From DATIYF01 sp035517775 (lineage in GTDB: Bacteria > Acidobacteriota > Terriglobia > Terriglobales > Acidobacteriaceae): a stretch of 64,000 bases of DNA. The stretch is from contig DATIYF010000089.1 of the NCBI GenBank assembly GCA_035517775.1, positions 20,408 through 84,407 on the forward strand. Reading direction: 5' to 3'. Numbering within the stretch: position 1 is the first letter of the stretch; each line of letters opens with the position of its first letter. Below the pieces are notes generated by a model. It was given only the letters and a program-made list of their open reading frames with translations. It was not told the origin of the DNA and ran no database searches. Positions 37,377 through 45,865 of the stretch are shown here, one piece after another. The position numbers and the translations under genes were made by a program.

Positions 37377-37721
37377 ATGCAGGCAGCCGGCGTTTCCCTA
37401 TCAGAACAGGGTGGTTGGCTGACGCTGCGACTGGAGGGCCAGGCGGGCATGGAAGCCGCCGAACTGCTGCAGCAGCGGCTGCAGGCGGCCGCCCCCGGGC
37501 AAAGTCTGGCCATTGACTGGGGACCTGCTGAGCACGTGCACGGCAGCGTGCTGCAGGTTTTGCTGGCGTTTCGCAATTCCCTGGTGCAGCGCGGGTTGGC
37601 GGTGGCGGTGATCCGCGACAATCCGTCGGTCCGTGAATATTTACGGCTCTCGGGCCTGGGGCAGTATTTCCCTGCCCCGGCCGATGCGCCCGAACCTTCG
37701 AGCAGGGGCAGTCATGGCTAA
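37377..37721 (+). CDS. STAS-domain protein (anti-sigma-antagonist-like)
   Basis: A 114-residue STAS fold: GGWLTLRLEGQAGMEAAEL, SLAIDWGPAEHVHGSVLQVLLAF and VAVIRDNPSVREYLRLSGLGQYF. A conserved Ser (about residue 57, in HGSVLQ) occupies the position phosphorylated in SpoIIAA/RsbV-type proteins. GGAGGAGG precedes the ATG. It heads the chemotaxis operon and overlaps the CheY gene by 8 nt. STAS proteins in chemosensory clusters occur in alternative-function systems; here it may be a target of CheA or of a partner-switching phosphatase (inference). Confidence 0.85.
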   Translation: MQAAGVSLSEQGGWLTLRLEGQAGMEAAELLQQRLQAAAPGQSLAIDWGPAEHVHGSVLQVLLAFRNSLVQRGLAVAVIRDNPSVREYLRLSGLGQYFPAPADAPEPSSRGSHG

Positions 37722-38079
37722 GAAAGCACTCATCGTGGATGACTCGGTCACCATGCGGCAAATGATCTCTTTCACCCTGAAGGAAGCGCAGTTCGAGGTG
37801 CAGGAGGCGGAAAACGGCGCCGACGCGCTGAAGAAGCTGGACGGCGGCATTCCCGACCTGATTCTTACCGACCTGAATATGCCGGTGATGGACGGCATCA
37901 CGTTCATCAAGAATGCGCGGGCGCTGAACGGGGCGAAATACATTCCCATCCTCATGCTGACCACAGAAAGCCAGGCGGAAAAAAAGGCGGAGGGCAAAGC
38001 GGCCGGAGCCACGGGATGGATCGTGAAGCCGTTCGATCCGCCCAAGCTTCTGGCCGTGATCGGCAAGGTGTTGCCTTGA
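37714..38079 (+). CDS. cheY: CheY-like response regulator
   Basis: A 121-residue stand-alone receiver: IVDDSVTMRQM (acidic pair at residues 9-10), LILTDLNMPVMDG with phosphoacceptor Asp53, MLTTES with Thr83/84 and WIVKPFDP with Lys105. The start overlaps the STAS stop. CheY~P transmits the CheA signal to a motor or other output. Lack of an output domain and proximity to CheA make it the likely primary substrate. Motor genes are absent, so the effector is unknown. Confidence 0.92.
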   Translation: MAKKALIVDDSVTMRQMISFTLKEAQFEVQEAENGADALKKLDGGIPDLILTDLNMPVMDGITFIKNARALNGAKYIPILMLTTESQAEKKAEGKAAGATGWIVKPFDPPKLLAVIGKVLP

Positions 38080-38088
38080 GGCCGCGCC

Positions 38089-40155
38089 ATGAAGATTGAC
38101 CTGGCGCGATTCCACGAGACCTTCTTTCAGGAGGCCGCCGAGCATGTGAACACCATGGAATCGGGGCTGCTCAGCCTGGGCAAAGGGCCGGCCGACCCGG
38201 AAGTTCTGAACGCAATTTTCCGGGCCGCGCACTCCATCAAGGGAGGCAGCGGAACCTTCGGCTTCGAAGACATCACCCGGTTCACGCACCGCCTGGAAGA
38301 GTTGCTCGATGGGATGCGCCAAGGCAAAGTGGAGCCGACGCCAGAGCGCGTTCAACTGCTGCTGCGCTCCTGTGACGGCTTGCGCGGCCTGCTGGGAGCG
38401 GCCGAGAGCGGCGGTCCTCCGCCCGCGGAGTGCGAAGAGCTGCTGGAGAACCTGGCGGTGGCGCAGCGCAGCGGAGAGTTCTCGGCCAGCGAGCCGCATC
38501 GGTTGCGCGCCTGGGACCCGAAGATCAAGTTTGGCGGGCAGATGGGCTATGTAATCCGGTTCGCGCCGGCGCGAGATCTGTTCCACGAAGGCATGGACCC
38601 GCTGCTGGTACTGCGCGAGCTGGCGCACCTGGGCACCCTGGAAGAAGTGACCGCCGACCTTTCGCAGCTGCCAGCCTTCGCTGAATTGCAGGCCGATACC
38701 TGCTACCTGGCATGGAACCTGCGGCTGATTACCGAAAAAGAGCCGGACGAAGTGCATGACGTCTTCGCCTTCGTGGAAGACGGCGCCGAGATCAAGATCG
38801 AGACGCTGCATCCGGCGGAGCAAGCCGCCGCCGAAGACGGCGGGGCGAAGAGCCAGCGCGCGGCGGCGCCCGGAGGGGCGCGGCGCCAGCATAGCCGCGA
38901 TGCCGCCTCCATTCGGGTTTCGACGGAAAAAGTGGACCAGCTGATCAATCTGGTGGGGGAGCTGGTGATTGCGCAATCCATGACGGTCGAGATCGTGAAC
39001 CACTTCAGCCCGGAGCGGTTGCACGAGCTGCAAAGCGCACTGCATGAAGTGGGGCGCAACACGCGCGAGGTGCAGGAGCGGGTGATGAGCGTGCGCATGC
39101 TGCCGGTGGGCACGATTTTTTCCCGCCTGCCGCGCATCGTGCACGATATTGCCAACGCCTCAGGAAAGCAAATTCACGTGGAAATGTCGGGCGAAGACAC
39201 GGAGCTGGACAAGACCGTGCTCGAAGGCATGATGGACCCTTTGACGCACCTGGTGCGCAACTCGGCCGATCACGGCATCGGCACCCCCGAGGAGCGGCGG
39301 GCGGCGGGCCGGCCGGAGCAAGGAATCATCCGCATTGCGGCGCGGCACGAGGGCGGCAACGTGGTGATCGAAGTCTCCGATGACGGCAACGGCCTGAACC
39401 TGGCGCGCATTCGCGAGAAAGCCATGGAGCGCGGTCTGATGACAGGCTCCGAAGAGCTGACCACGGAACAGATTCAGGCCCTCATTTTTCATCCCGGCTT
39501 TTCCACGCGAGATACGGTCAGCGAGGTCTCTGGGCGGGGCGTGGGCATGGACGTGGTGCGCAAGAACGTGGAGGCGCTGGGGGGAATCGTCACGCTGAAG
39601 AGCGTGGAAGAAAAAGGCACGACGGTGGGCATCCGGCTGCCCCTGACCCTGGCGATTCTCGAGGGGCAGCTGGTGCGAGTGGGAAGGCAGACCTACGTGC
39701 TGCCGCTGGTTTCGATCGTGGAGTCTATTCGCCCCTTGCGCGAGCAGGTGATCACGGTAGCGGGCGAAGGCGAGGTGGTGATGGTGCGGCAGGAGCCGAT
39801 TCCGCTGCTGCGCCTGCACCGCCTGTTCGGCGTGAGCACCGAAGTGGTGGACCCCTGGCGCGGTCTGGTGGCGGTAATCGAGCATGAAGGCAGGCGCTTT
39901 GCCTTGCTGGTGGATGAGCTGCTGGGCCAGCAGCAGGTGGTGATCAAGAACCTGCAGGCGAACTTCCGCCGGGTGCAGGGAACGATGGGCGCGACCATCC
40001 TGGGGGATGGCTGCGTGACCCTGATTCTGGACGTGGCCGGGCTGGTGGAGCTGTCACGCAGGGCGGAGGCATTTCCGGGAAGCGCAAGGACGGGCCTGGA
40101 CCGGGCGCTGCCGGGCGGGCCGGGGCCGGCTCCCGGAGGCCTGGCGGTGAACTAA
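38089..40155 (+). CDS. cheA: Chemotaxis histidine kinase CheA
   Basis: The 688-residue protein has the P1 HPt domain with RAAHSIKGGSGTFGF (His48), a less conserved P2-like region (145-265), a dimerisation segment (STEKVDQLINLVGELVIAQS), an HATPase domain with HLVRNSADHGIG (N box) and SGRGVGMDVVRKNV (G box), then a CheW-like domain from about residue 515. It autophosphorylates in complex with receptors and CheW and passes phosphate to CheY and CheB. There is no fused receiver. It follows cheY by 9 bp. Confidence 0.95.
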   Translation: MKIDLARFHETFFQEAAEHVNTMESGLLSLGKGPADPEVLNAIFRAAHSIKGGSGTFGFEDITRFTHRLEELLDGMRQGKVEPTPERVQLLLRSCDGLRGLLGAAESGGPPPAECEELLENLAVAQRSGEFSASEPHRLRAWDPKIKFGGQMGYVIRFAPARDLFHEGMDPLLVLRELAHLGTLEEVTADLSQLPAFAELQADTCYLAWNLRLITEKEPDEVHDVFAFVEDGAEIKIETLHPAEQAAAEDGGAKSQRAAAPGGARRQHSRDAASIRVSTEKVDQLINLVGELVIAQSMTVEIVNHFSPERLHELQSALHEVGRNTREVQERVMSVRMLPVGTIFSRLPRIVHDIANASGKQIHVEMSGEDTELDKTVLEGMMDPLTHLVRNSADHGIGTPEERRAAGRPEQGIIRIAARHEGGNVVIEVSDDGNGLNLARIREKAMERGLMTGSEELTTEQIQALIFHPGFSTRDTVSEVSGRGVGMDVVRKNVEALGGIVTLKSVEEKGTTVGIRLPLTLAILEGQLVRVGRQTYVLPLVSIVESIRPLREQVITVAGEGEVVMVRQEPIPLLRLHRLFGVSTEVVDPWRGLVAVIEHEGRRFALLVDELLGQQQVVIKNLQANFRRVQGTMGATILGDGCVTLILDVAGLVELSRRAEAFPGSARTGLDRALPGGPGPAPGGLAVN

Positions 40156-40182
40156 GAAGAAGGTTCGAGTGGAGGCGCGAGC

Positions 40183-41982
40183 ATGAACTGGTTTAAGAAC
40201 CTCAAGACGGTGGCAAAGCTGATCCTGGCTTTCTGCGTGGTGTGTGTACTCATGACGGTGGTTGGTTATGAGGGCATTTCCTCGGCCAGTACGCTGGACA
40301 CCCTGATTGACAACCTGTACGAACGCGAAATGCTGGGGCTGGGCCACGTCAAGCAGGCCGGCCTTGACCGCGCCAACGTGGAGGAAGATGCGCGCGCCGC
40401 CATTTTGACTTCAGACAAAGCGGTCATGGAGCAGAAGGGGCGGGAGGTGGAGGAGGACTTCAGCGCCCTGAAAGACGATCTCGCCAAGGCGGAAAAAACA
40501 GTCGCCAGCGATGAGGACAAGGCCGAGCTGGCCAAGGTCAGGGAGGTCTTGCCCCAGTATGAGAATGCGATGAACCAGGTGGTGCAGTACGCGATTGTGG
40601 ACGATGACAAAAACGCGACTGCCACCCTGGAGAAAGCGGCGGCCACGGCGAAGCAGATGGAGCAGGCGCTCAACGACATGAGCGACACCAAGGCCAAAAT
40701 CGGCAAGCAGGAGTACGACCAGGCGGAAGCGGTGTACGAGCACGTCCGCACGCTGCTGATCGGGATCGTGTGCTTCGCGGTGTTGTTTTCGATCGGCGTG
40801 GGTTACCTCATCGCGCAGCTGATTGCCAATCCGCTGCGGCAGACGGTGGGGGTGCTGGAAAAAGTCGCGGATGGAGATATGACGGCGCGGCTGGAGATCG
40901 AAACCAGAGACGAAGTGGGCACCATGGCCAACGCGCTGAACCGGGCGACCGAAGCTATACGGGTGGCGCTCAGCGAGGTGCGCAGTTCGGCCGACAGTAT
41001 GGCGGGTTCGGCGCAGGGGCTGGCTTCCTCTTCGTCGCAGCTTTCGGCGGCGGTGCAACAGCTGGCTTCCGGGGCGCAGGAGCAGGCCTCCAGCCTGGAG
41101 GAGACCACGGCGACTATGGAGCAGATTACCTCCACGGTGAAGCAGAATGCCGACAATGCCAAGCAGGCGAACCAGGTGGCCAACAACTCGCGCGACACGG
41201 CGGAAAAGGGCGGCCAGGTGGTCACGGAAACGGTCGGCGCCATGGGCGAGATCAACGAGGCCTCGAAGAATATCGCCGAAATCATTACCACCATTGACGA
41301 AATCGCCTTCCAGACCAATCTGCTGGCGCTGAATGCGGCAGTGGAGGCGGCGCGGGCGGGAGAGCAGGGCCGGGGGTTCGCGGTGGTGGCCGGCGAGGTG
41401 CGCAATCTGGCCCAGCGCAGCGCGGCCTCAGCCAAGGAGATCAAGCGGCTGATCCAGGATTCGGTGCGCAAGGTGGAAAACGGCTCCGGGCTGGTCAACA
41501 AAAGCGGCGAGACACTGCGGGAGATTGTGGCCTCGGTGAAGCGGGTGAACGACATTGTGGCGGAAATTTCCGCGGCCTCGCATGAGCAATCGGTAGGGGT
41601 GGAGCAGGTGAACAAAGCCATGATTCAAATGGACCAGGTCACACAGAACAACTCTTCCCAGACGGAAGAGCTTTCGGCCACGGCGGAGGCGCTCTCATCC
41701 ACCGCGCAAAGCCTGTCGAGTCACGCTCAGCAACTGCAGGGGCTAGTGGGGAGATTCCGGGTAGATGAAGGGGGAGCGCGGCAGTCCATGGCGGCGCCCT
41801 CGCCTGCAAAGAGGGCGGTAGCTAGAACCAGCCCCAAGCCCCCAAGAACGCCGAAGGCCGCGAGCCGGCCGGCGGCGGAGCACGCGGCGGCAGCAGCGGT
41901 GGCGGCCGGCGCCGGCGTTTCCACCGCGAGCCCGCAGGCGGCTGCGCAAAGCGGCGAGGGGGAATCATTCGACGAGTTCTAG
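40183..41982 (+). CDS. Methyl-accepting chemotaxis protein (4HB sensor) with C-terminal CheR-tether-like pentapeptide
   Basis: The 599-residue receptor has membrane helices at about 10-31 and 190-212, a four-helix-bundle periplasmic sensor between them, HAMP at 212-265 and a signalling domain whose tip, DEIAFQTNLLALNAAVEAAR, lies near residue 372. The last 75 residues are an Ala/Pro/Ser-rich flexible linker ending SFDEF. This fits the x-aromatic-x-x-F CheR/CheB-tethering pattern (NWETF in E. coli Tar). It is the first of two tandem receptors; 58 bp separates the genes. Confidence 0.93.
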   Translation: MNWFKNLKTVAKLILAFCVVCVLMTVVGYEGISSASTLDTLIDNLYEREMLGLGHVKQAGLDRANVEEDARAAILTSDKAVMEQKGREVEEDFSALKDDLAKAEKTVASDEDKAELAKVREVLPQYENAMNQVVQYAIVDDDKNATATLEKAAATAKQMEQALNDMSDTKAKIGKQEYDQAEAVYEHVRTLLIGIVCFAVLFSIGVGYLIAQLIANPLRQTVGVLEKVADGDMTARLEIETRDEVGTMANALNRATEAIRVALSEVRSSADSMAGSAQGLASSSSQLSAAVQQLASGAQEQASSLEETTATMEQITSTVKQNADNAKQANQVANNSRDTAEKGGQVVTETVGAMGEINEASKNIAEIITTIDEIAFQTNLLALNAAVEAARAGEQGRGFAVVAGEVRNLAQRSAASAKEIKRLIQDSVRKVENGSGLVNKSGETLREIVASVKRVNDIVAEISAASHEQSVGVEQVNKAMIQMDQVTQNNSSQTEELSATAEALSSTAQSLSSHAQQLQGLVGRFRVDEGGARQSMAAPSPAKRAVARTSPKPPRTPKAASRPAAEHAAAAAVAAGAGVSTASPQAAAQSGEGESFDEF

Positions 41983-42040
41983 CGAGTATGAGAGGCCTCG
42001 GCCGGCGGCGCAACTTCGGGCACGAAAGGAATAACCAGCC

Positions 42041-43786
42041 ATGAAGTGGTTCAAGAATCTAAAGACAGTAGTCAAGCTGATGCTGGTCTTCGTTGTGTTT
42101 TCCGCGTTCATGGGCGCGGCAGGCTATGAAGGCATTTTCGCCGCCAACACTCTGAATAGCATGCTGAACACGCTGTATGAGCAACAACTGCTGGGTATTT
42201 CGGCGGTGCGCGGAGCCAATACCAGAATTCGCGCCATTGGGCAGGACGCGCGCGAAGCCATTATTTCCAACGATCAAACCGAAATCGCACAGATCAACGA
42301 CAAGATTGACAAGTCAATGGCGCTCTTAAACCAAAGGTTGGAGAAGGCCGAGGCGACCCTGACAACCGAGGAAGACCGGCAACGGATGGCCCAGGTTCGT
42401 CAGATCGTCCCGGAGTACGAGAGGAACATCAAGGAAATTCTCCGCTTGAGTTCGGCGGGGGACGACAAGAGCGCCATGCTGGTGATGAAGAATGCGCATG
42501 CAGCGGAAGAGCAATTGGATGCCCTGATGACCGCTTTAAGCGACAGCAAAGAAAAGGAGGGGAAACAGGCTTATGACGATAGCGACGTGCTTTATGCCCA
42601 TTTGCGCGACCGGTTGATTGCCATCACGTGCATTGCGGTAGTGCTGTCGCTGGGGGCGGGCTACACAATCGCCCGCATGATCGCGAAGCCTCTGGTGGCT
42701 ACCGTAGGGGTGCTGGAAAAGATGGCGGGGGGAGATATGACCGTCAGCCTGGAGGTGGACACCACGGACGAGGTAGGCCAGATGGCGGGGGCCCTGAATC
42801 ACGCCGTGGAGGCCATTCGCGGGGCGTTGACGGAGGTGAGGAAATCGGCCGACAGCATGGCCAATTCCGCGCAGGAACTGGCCTCGGCCTCGGAGCAGTT
42901 GGCCTCGGGGGCGCAGGAGCAGGCCTCCAGCCTGGAGGAAACCACGGCCACGCTGGAGCAGATCACTTCCACGGTCAAGCAGAACGCCGATAACGCCAAG
43001 CAGGCCAGCCAGGTGGCCAACGGTTCGCGCGATTCCGCCGAGAATGGCGGAAAGATCGTCTCTGATGCGGTGACGGCAATGGGGGCGATCAATCAATCGT
43101 CGAAGAGCATAGCCGACATCATCACCACCATTGACGAAATCGCCTTCCAGACCAATCTGCTGGCCCTGAACGCGGCGGTGGAAGCGGCGCGCGCCGGCGA
43201 GCAGGGCCGGGGCTTTGCCGTGGTGGCCACCGAGGTCCGCAATCTCGCCCAGCGCAGCGCGACTTCGGCCAAGGAGATCAAGCACCTGATTCAGGATTCG
43301 GTGCGCAAGGTGGAGAACGGTTCTGACCTGGTGAACAAGAGTGGCGAGAGGCTGCGCGAGATCGTGGGTTCGGTGAAGCGGGTGAACGACATTGTGGCGG
43401 AAATCGCCGCCGCCTCGCACGAGCAGTCCATCGGTATCGAGCAGGTCAACAAGGCCATGGTGCAGATGGACCAGGTAACCCAGAACAACTCTTCGCAAAC
43501 CGAGGAGCTTTCGGCCACCGCGCAAAATCTGGCCGGGCACAGCGAAGAACTGCAGGCGCTGGTCTCGCGTTTCCGCCTGAGCCGGGAGGGCATCCAGTCG
43601 GTGCATGCGCCTGCGGGCGCGCCGGGCGGGCGTCCGGCGCTGCCGAAGCGACCGCCGGCAGTTAAGGCCACGAAGCCGCTTGCACGCCAGGCGGCCGCGG
43701 GGGCGGGCGGGTCAGAGGCCAAGGCCAAGAGTGAGGGCGAAGCATCGGGAGAGCAAGAGGCGCACCACGCCTTCGAGGAGTTCTGA
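42041..43786 (+). CDS. Methyl-accepting chemotaxis protein (4HB sensor), second paralogue
   Basis: The 581-residue receptor is clearly a tandem duplicate of its neighbour. Both start with K/N-WFKNLKT and share almost identical signalling tips and linkers, but the periplasmic four-helix-bundle sensor has diverged (LGISAVRGANTRIRAIGQ here), suggesting ligand specialisation. Membrane helices are at about 10-31 and 190-212, the tip near residue 364. The Pro/Ala/Gly-rich tail ends AFEEF, again an x-F-x-x-F pentapeptide. Confidence 0.93.
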   Translation: MKWFKNLKTVVKLMLVFVVFSAFMGAAGYEGIFAANTLNSMLNTLYEQQLLGISAVRGANTRIRAIGQDAREAIISNDQTEIAQINDKIDKSMALLNQRLEKAEATLTTEEDRQRMAQVRQIVPEYERNIKEILRLSSAGDDKSAMLVMKNAHAAEEQLDALMTALSDSKEKEGKQAYDDSDVLYAHLRDRLIAITCIAVVLSLGAGYTIARMIAKPLVATVGVLEKMAGGDMTVSLEVDTTDEVGQMAGALNHAVEAIRGALTEVRKSADSMANSAQELASASEQLASGAQEQASSLEETTATLEQITSTVKQNADNAKQASQVANGSRDSAENGGKIVSDAVTAMGAINQSSKSIADIITTIDEIAFQTNLLALNAAVEAARAGEQGRGFAVVATEVRNLAQRSATSAKEIKHLIQDSVRKVENGSDLVNKSGERLREIVGSVKRVNDIVAEIAAASHEQSIGIEQVNKAMVQMDQVTQNNSSQTEELSATAQNLAGHSEELQALVSRFRLSREGIQSVHAPAGAPGGRPALPKRPPAVKATKPLARQAAAGAGGSEAKAKSEGEASGEQEAHHAFEEF

Positions 43787-43829
43787 CCACCTGAACGCAG
43801 AGCGGCCGGCGGCAAGAGGAGGTGATTCC

Positions 43830-44354
43830 ATGAGTGAAGTGGCGACCAAGGAACCGGAAAAGGGCTTCGCGGGAGTGAATCAATACCTGACCTTCTGCCT
43901 GGGCCAGGAGGAGTACGGCATCGAACTGCTTAAGGTGCAGGAGATCAAGGGCTACTCCGCCATCACGCCCATTCCGAACACGCCGCCGCACATTAAGGGC
44001 GTGATGAACCTGCGCGGGGCGGTGATTCCAGTGGTGGACCTGCGCATCCGCTTCGGCATGGAGGCCATTGAGTACACGCAGTTCAACGTGATCATCGTCA
44101 TCAACGTCGGGACCAAAGTCATGGGGCTGCTGGTGGATGCCGTCTCCGACGTGCTGAACGCGGGCGCCGGTGAAATCCGTCCCGCACCGGACTTCGGGGC
44201 GCGGGCCGATACCCGCTTCATCAGCGGCATGGCCGCGGCGGGAGATAAAGTTGCGGTCCTGCTGGATATAGATTCCCTGCTGACCGAAGCCGACCTGGCG
44301 GCGGGAGACGAGGCGGCCAGCGCGGCCAGCGCGCAAACCGATGCCCAGGCGTAA
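43830..44354 (+). CDS. cheW: CheW coupling protein
   Basis: The 174-residue protein is a CheW domain: YLTFCLGQEEYGIELLKVQE, ITPIPNTPPHIKGVMNLRGA and VIPVVDLRIRFGM. The ATG is preceded by AGAGGAGGTGATTCC, a near-complete anti-16S complement, implying strong translation. It links the receptors to CheA. An in-frame longer reading from 43605 is excluded by this ribosome site. Confidence 0.95.
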   Translation: MSEVATKEPEKGFAGVNQYLTFCLGQEEYGIELLKVQEIKGYSAITPIPNTPPHIKGVMNLRGAVIPVVDLRIRFGMEAIEYTQFNVIIVINVGTKVMGLLVDAVSDVLNAGAGEIRPAPDFGARADTRFISGMAAAGDKVAVLLDIDSLLTEADLAAGDEAASAASAQTDAQA

Positions 44355-44428
44355 CCTGTTCTGCACCACCGGAACCCTGAAGCCTTGCGAGCGCCCGCCG
44401 GCCTGTGGGCGCGCCTGCGAATGAATCC

Positions 44429-45295
44429 ATGGTGATCACCGACGTTCCATTGACCGATAAGGAATTCGACGCACTGCGCACGCTGATCTACGACCAGGCC
44501 GGAATTTGTCTGCGCGAAACCAAGATGGCGCTGTTGAAGGGCCGTTTAACCAAGCGCCTGCGCCACTATAAGTACGAGAGCTTCGCCCAGTACTACGAGC
44601 ACCTGACGCACAAGGACCCGCAGGGTACGGAACTGCAGGAGATGATCAATGCGATCACCACCAACAAAACCTCATTCTTTCGCGAGAGCCACCATTTCGA
44701 GTGCCTGCGGGAACAGGTGCTGACGCCGGCGCGGCAGGCCGCGGCCCAGGGAAAGCGCTCTTCGCTGCGGATCTGGAGCGCCGGGTGCTCCACCGGCGAA
44801 GAGGCCTACACCATCGCCATCACCATCGCGGAGACCCTGGAGCGGCTGACCACCTGGGACGTGAAGATTCTGGCGACGGACATTGATACCGGCGTGCTGG
44901 AAAAGGGGCGGCAGGGGATTTATCCGCGGGATAGCGTGAGCGACGTTCCCAAAGCGATGCTGCACAAATACTTTCTTTCCGGCAAGGGAAAGAGCTCTCA
45001 TCTGGTGCAGGTGAAGCCCGCGCTTCGGAATCTGGTGCGCTTCGCGCGCCTGAATCTGATGGAGCCGTGGCCATTCCGGGGAAAGTTCGACGCGATTTTC
45101 TGCCGCAACGTGATCATCTACTTCGACCGCGATTCGCAACGGCATGTGCTGGAAGGTTTCGCACGCTATCTGAAGCCGAATGGGCGGTTCTTCGCCGGGC
45201 ACTCGGAAAACCTGTTCTGGATGGGAGATTTCTTTCACCCGGTGGGGCACACGGTTTACGTGGTGGGAGGTCAGCGGGGCGCTGAGCATGTCTGA
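44429..45295 (+). CDS. cheR: Chemotaxis protein methyltransferase CheR
   Basis: Helical N-terminal domain LTDKEFDALRTLIYDQAG, then NAITTNKTSFFRESHHFE, the SAM site RIWSAGCSTGEEAYTIA, and the closing DAIFCRNVIIYFDRDSQ and GRFFAGHSENL segments identify CheR. It methylates receptor glutamates using S-adenosylmethionine. Start is uncertain (GTG 44405 or ATG 44429); the ATG fits family length. It overlaps cheD by 8 nt. Pentapeptide tails on both receptors imply a CheR with the beta-subdomain needed for tethering. Confidence 0.94.
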   Translation: MVITDVPLTDKEFDALRTLIYDQAGICLRETKMALLKGRLTKRLRHYKYESFAQYYEHLTHKDPQGTELQEMINAITTNKTSFFRESHHFECLREQVLTPARQAAAQGKRSSLRIWSAGCSTGEEAYTIAITIAETLERLTTWDVKILATDIDTGVLEKGRQGIYPRDSVSDVPKAMLHKYFLSGKGKSSHLVQVKPALRNLVRFARLNLMEPWPFRGKFDAIFCRNVIIYFDRDSQRHVLEGFARYLKPNGRFFAGHSENLFWMGDFFHPVGHTVYVVGGQRGAEHV

Positions 45296-45863
45296 AGCCG
45301 AGGAGCTCAGGCTGCATCGGCTTCCCATGGGAGGGGTATTCGCCAGCAAGCGGCCGATGCAGGTTTCGACTCTGCTGGGTTCGTGCGTGGCGGCCTGCCT
45401 CTGGGACCCGGAGATACGGGTGGGGGGGATGAACCATATTCAGCTTCCCGGGCGAATGCAGCCGGGGGACGACGGCCTGGCCACGCGCTACGGAGTACAT
45501 GCGATGGAGCTGCTGATCAACCGGATCATGAAGCTGGGCGGGCGCAAGGAGGCCTTGCACGCCAAGTTGTTCGGCGGGGCGCGGATGCTGGGCCTTTCGC
45601 CGGGGATGATAGACATTCCGGAGATGAATTGTTCCTTTACTCTAAAATTTCTGGCTACCGAGGGGATCACGGTCGAGGCTTTCCGCCTGGGCGGCACCCA
45701 GGCCATGAGCGTGATCTTTGAAACCGCGACCGGCAAGGCGCTGGTGCGCTGTGTGCCGCGGACGCAAGACAACAAACTAATGGCTGACGAAGAAGCTTAT
45801 GAAACCAGAATCTACCGGGCGTCGCACCGCAAGCATCCCGGCGGCGTCAGTCTGTTCGAGTGA
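45288..45863 (+). CDS. cheD: Receptor glutamine deamidase CheD
   Basis: The 191-residue protein shows TLLGSCVAACLWD (catalytic Cys), GGMNHIQLPG (catalytic His), ATRYGVHAMELLINRI and KLFGGARML, the CheD signature. CheD deamidates specific receptor glutamines to glutamate so that they can be methylated, and can also interact with CheC-type phosphatases. The start lies inside the cheR end (8-nt overlap), and its stop abuts cheB. Confidence 0.93.
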   Translation: MSEAEELRLHRLPMGGVFASKRPMQVSTLLGSCVAACLWDPEIRVGGMNHIQLPGRMQPGDDGLATRYGVHAMELLINRIMKLGGRKEALHAKLFGGARMLGLSPGMIDIPEMNCSFTLKFLATEGITVEAFRLGGTQAMSVIFETATGKALVRCVPRTQDNKLMADEEAYETRIYRASHRKHPGGVSLFE

Positions 45864-45865
45864 TT

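Noticed and set aside
37330..39144. A 604-codon open frame opposite cheY and cheA
   Set aside because: Antisense shadow of clear chemotaxis genes.
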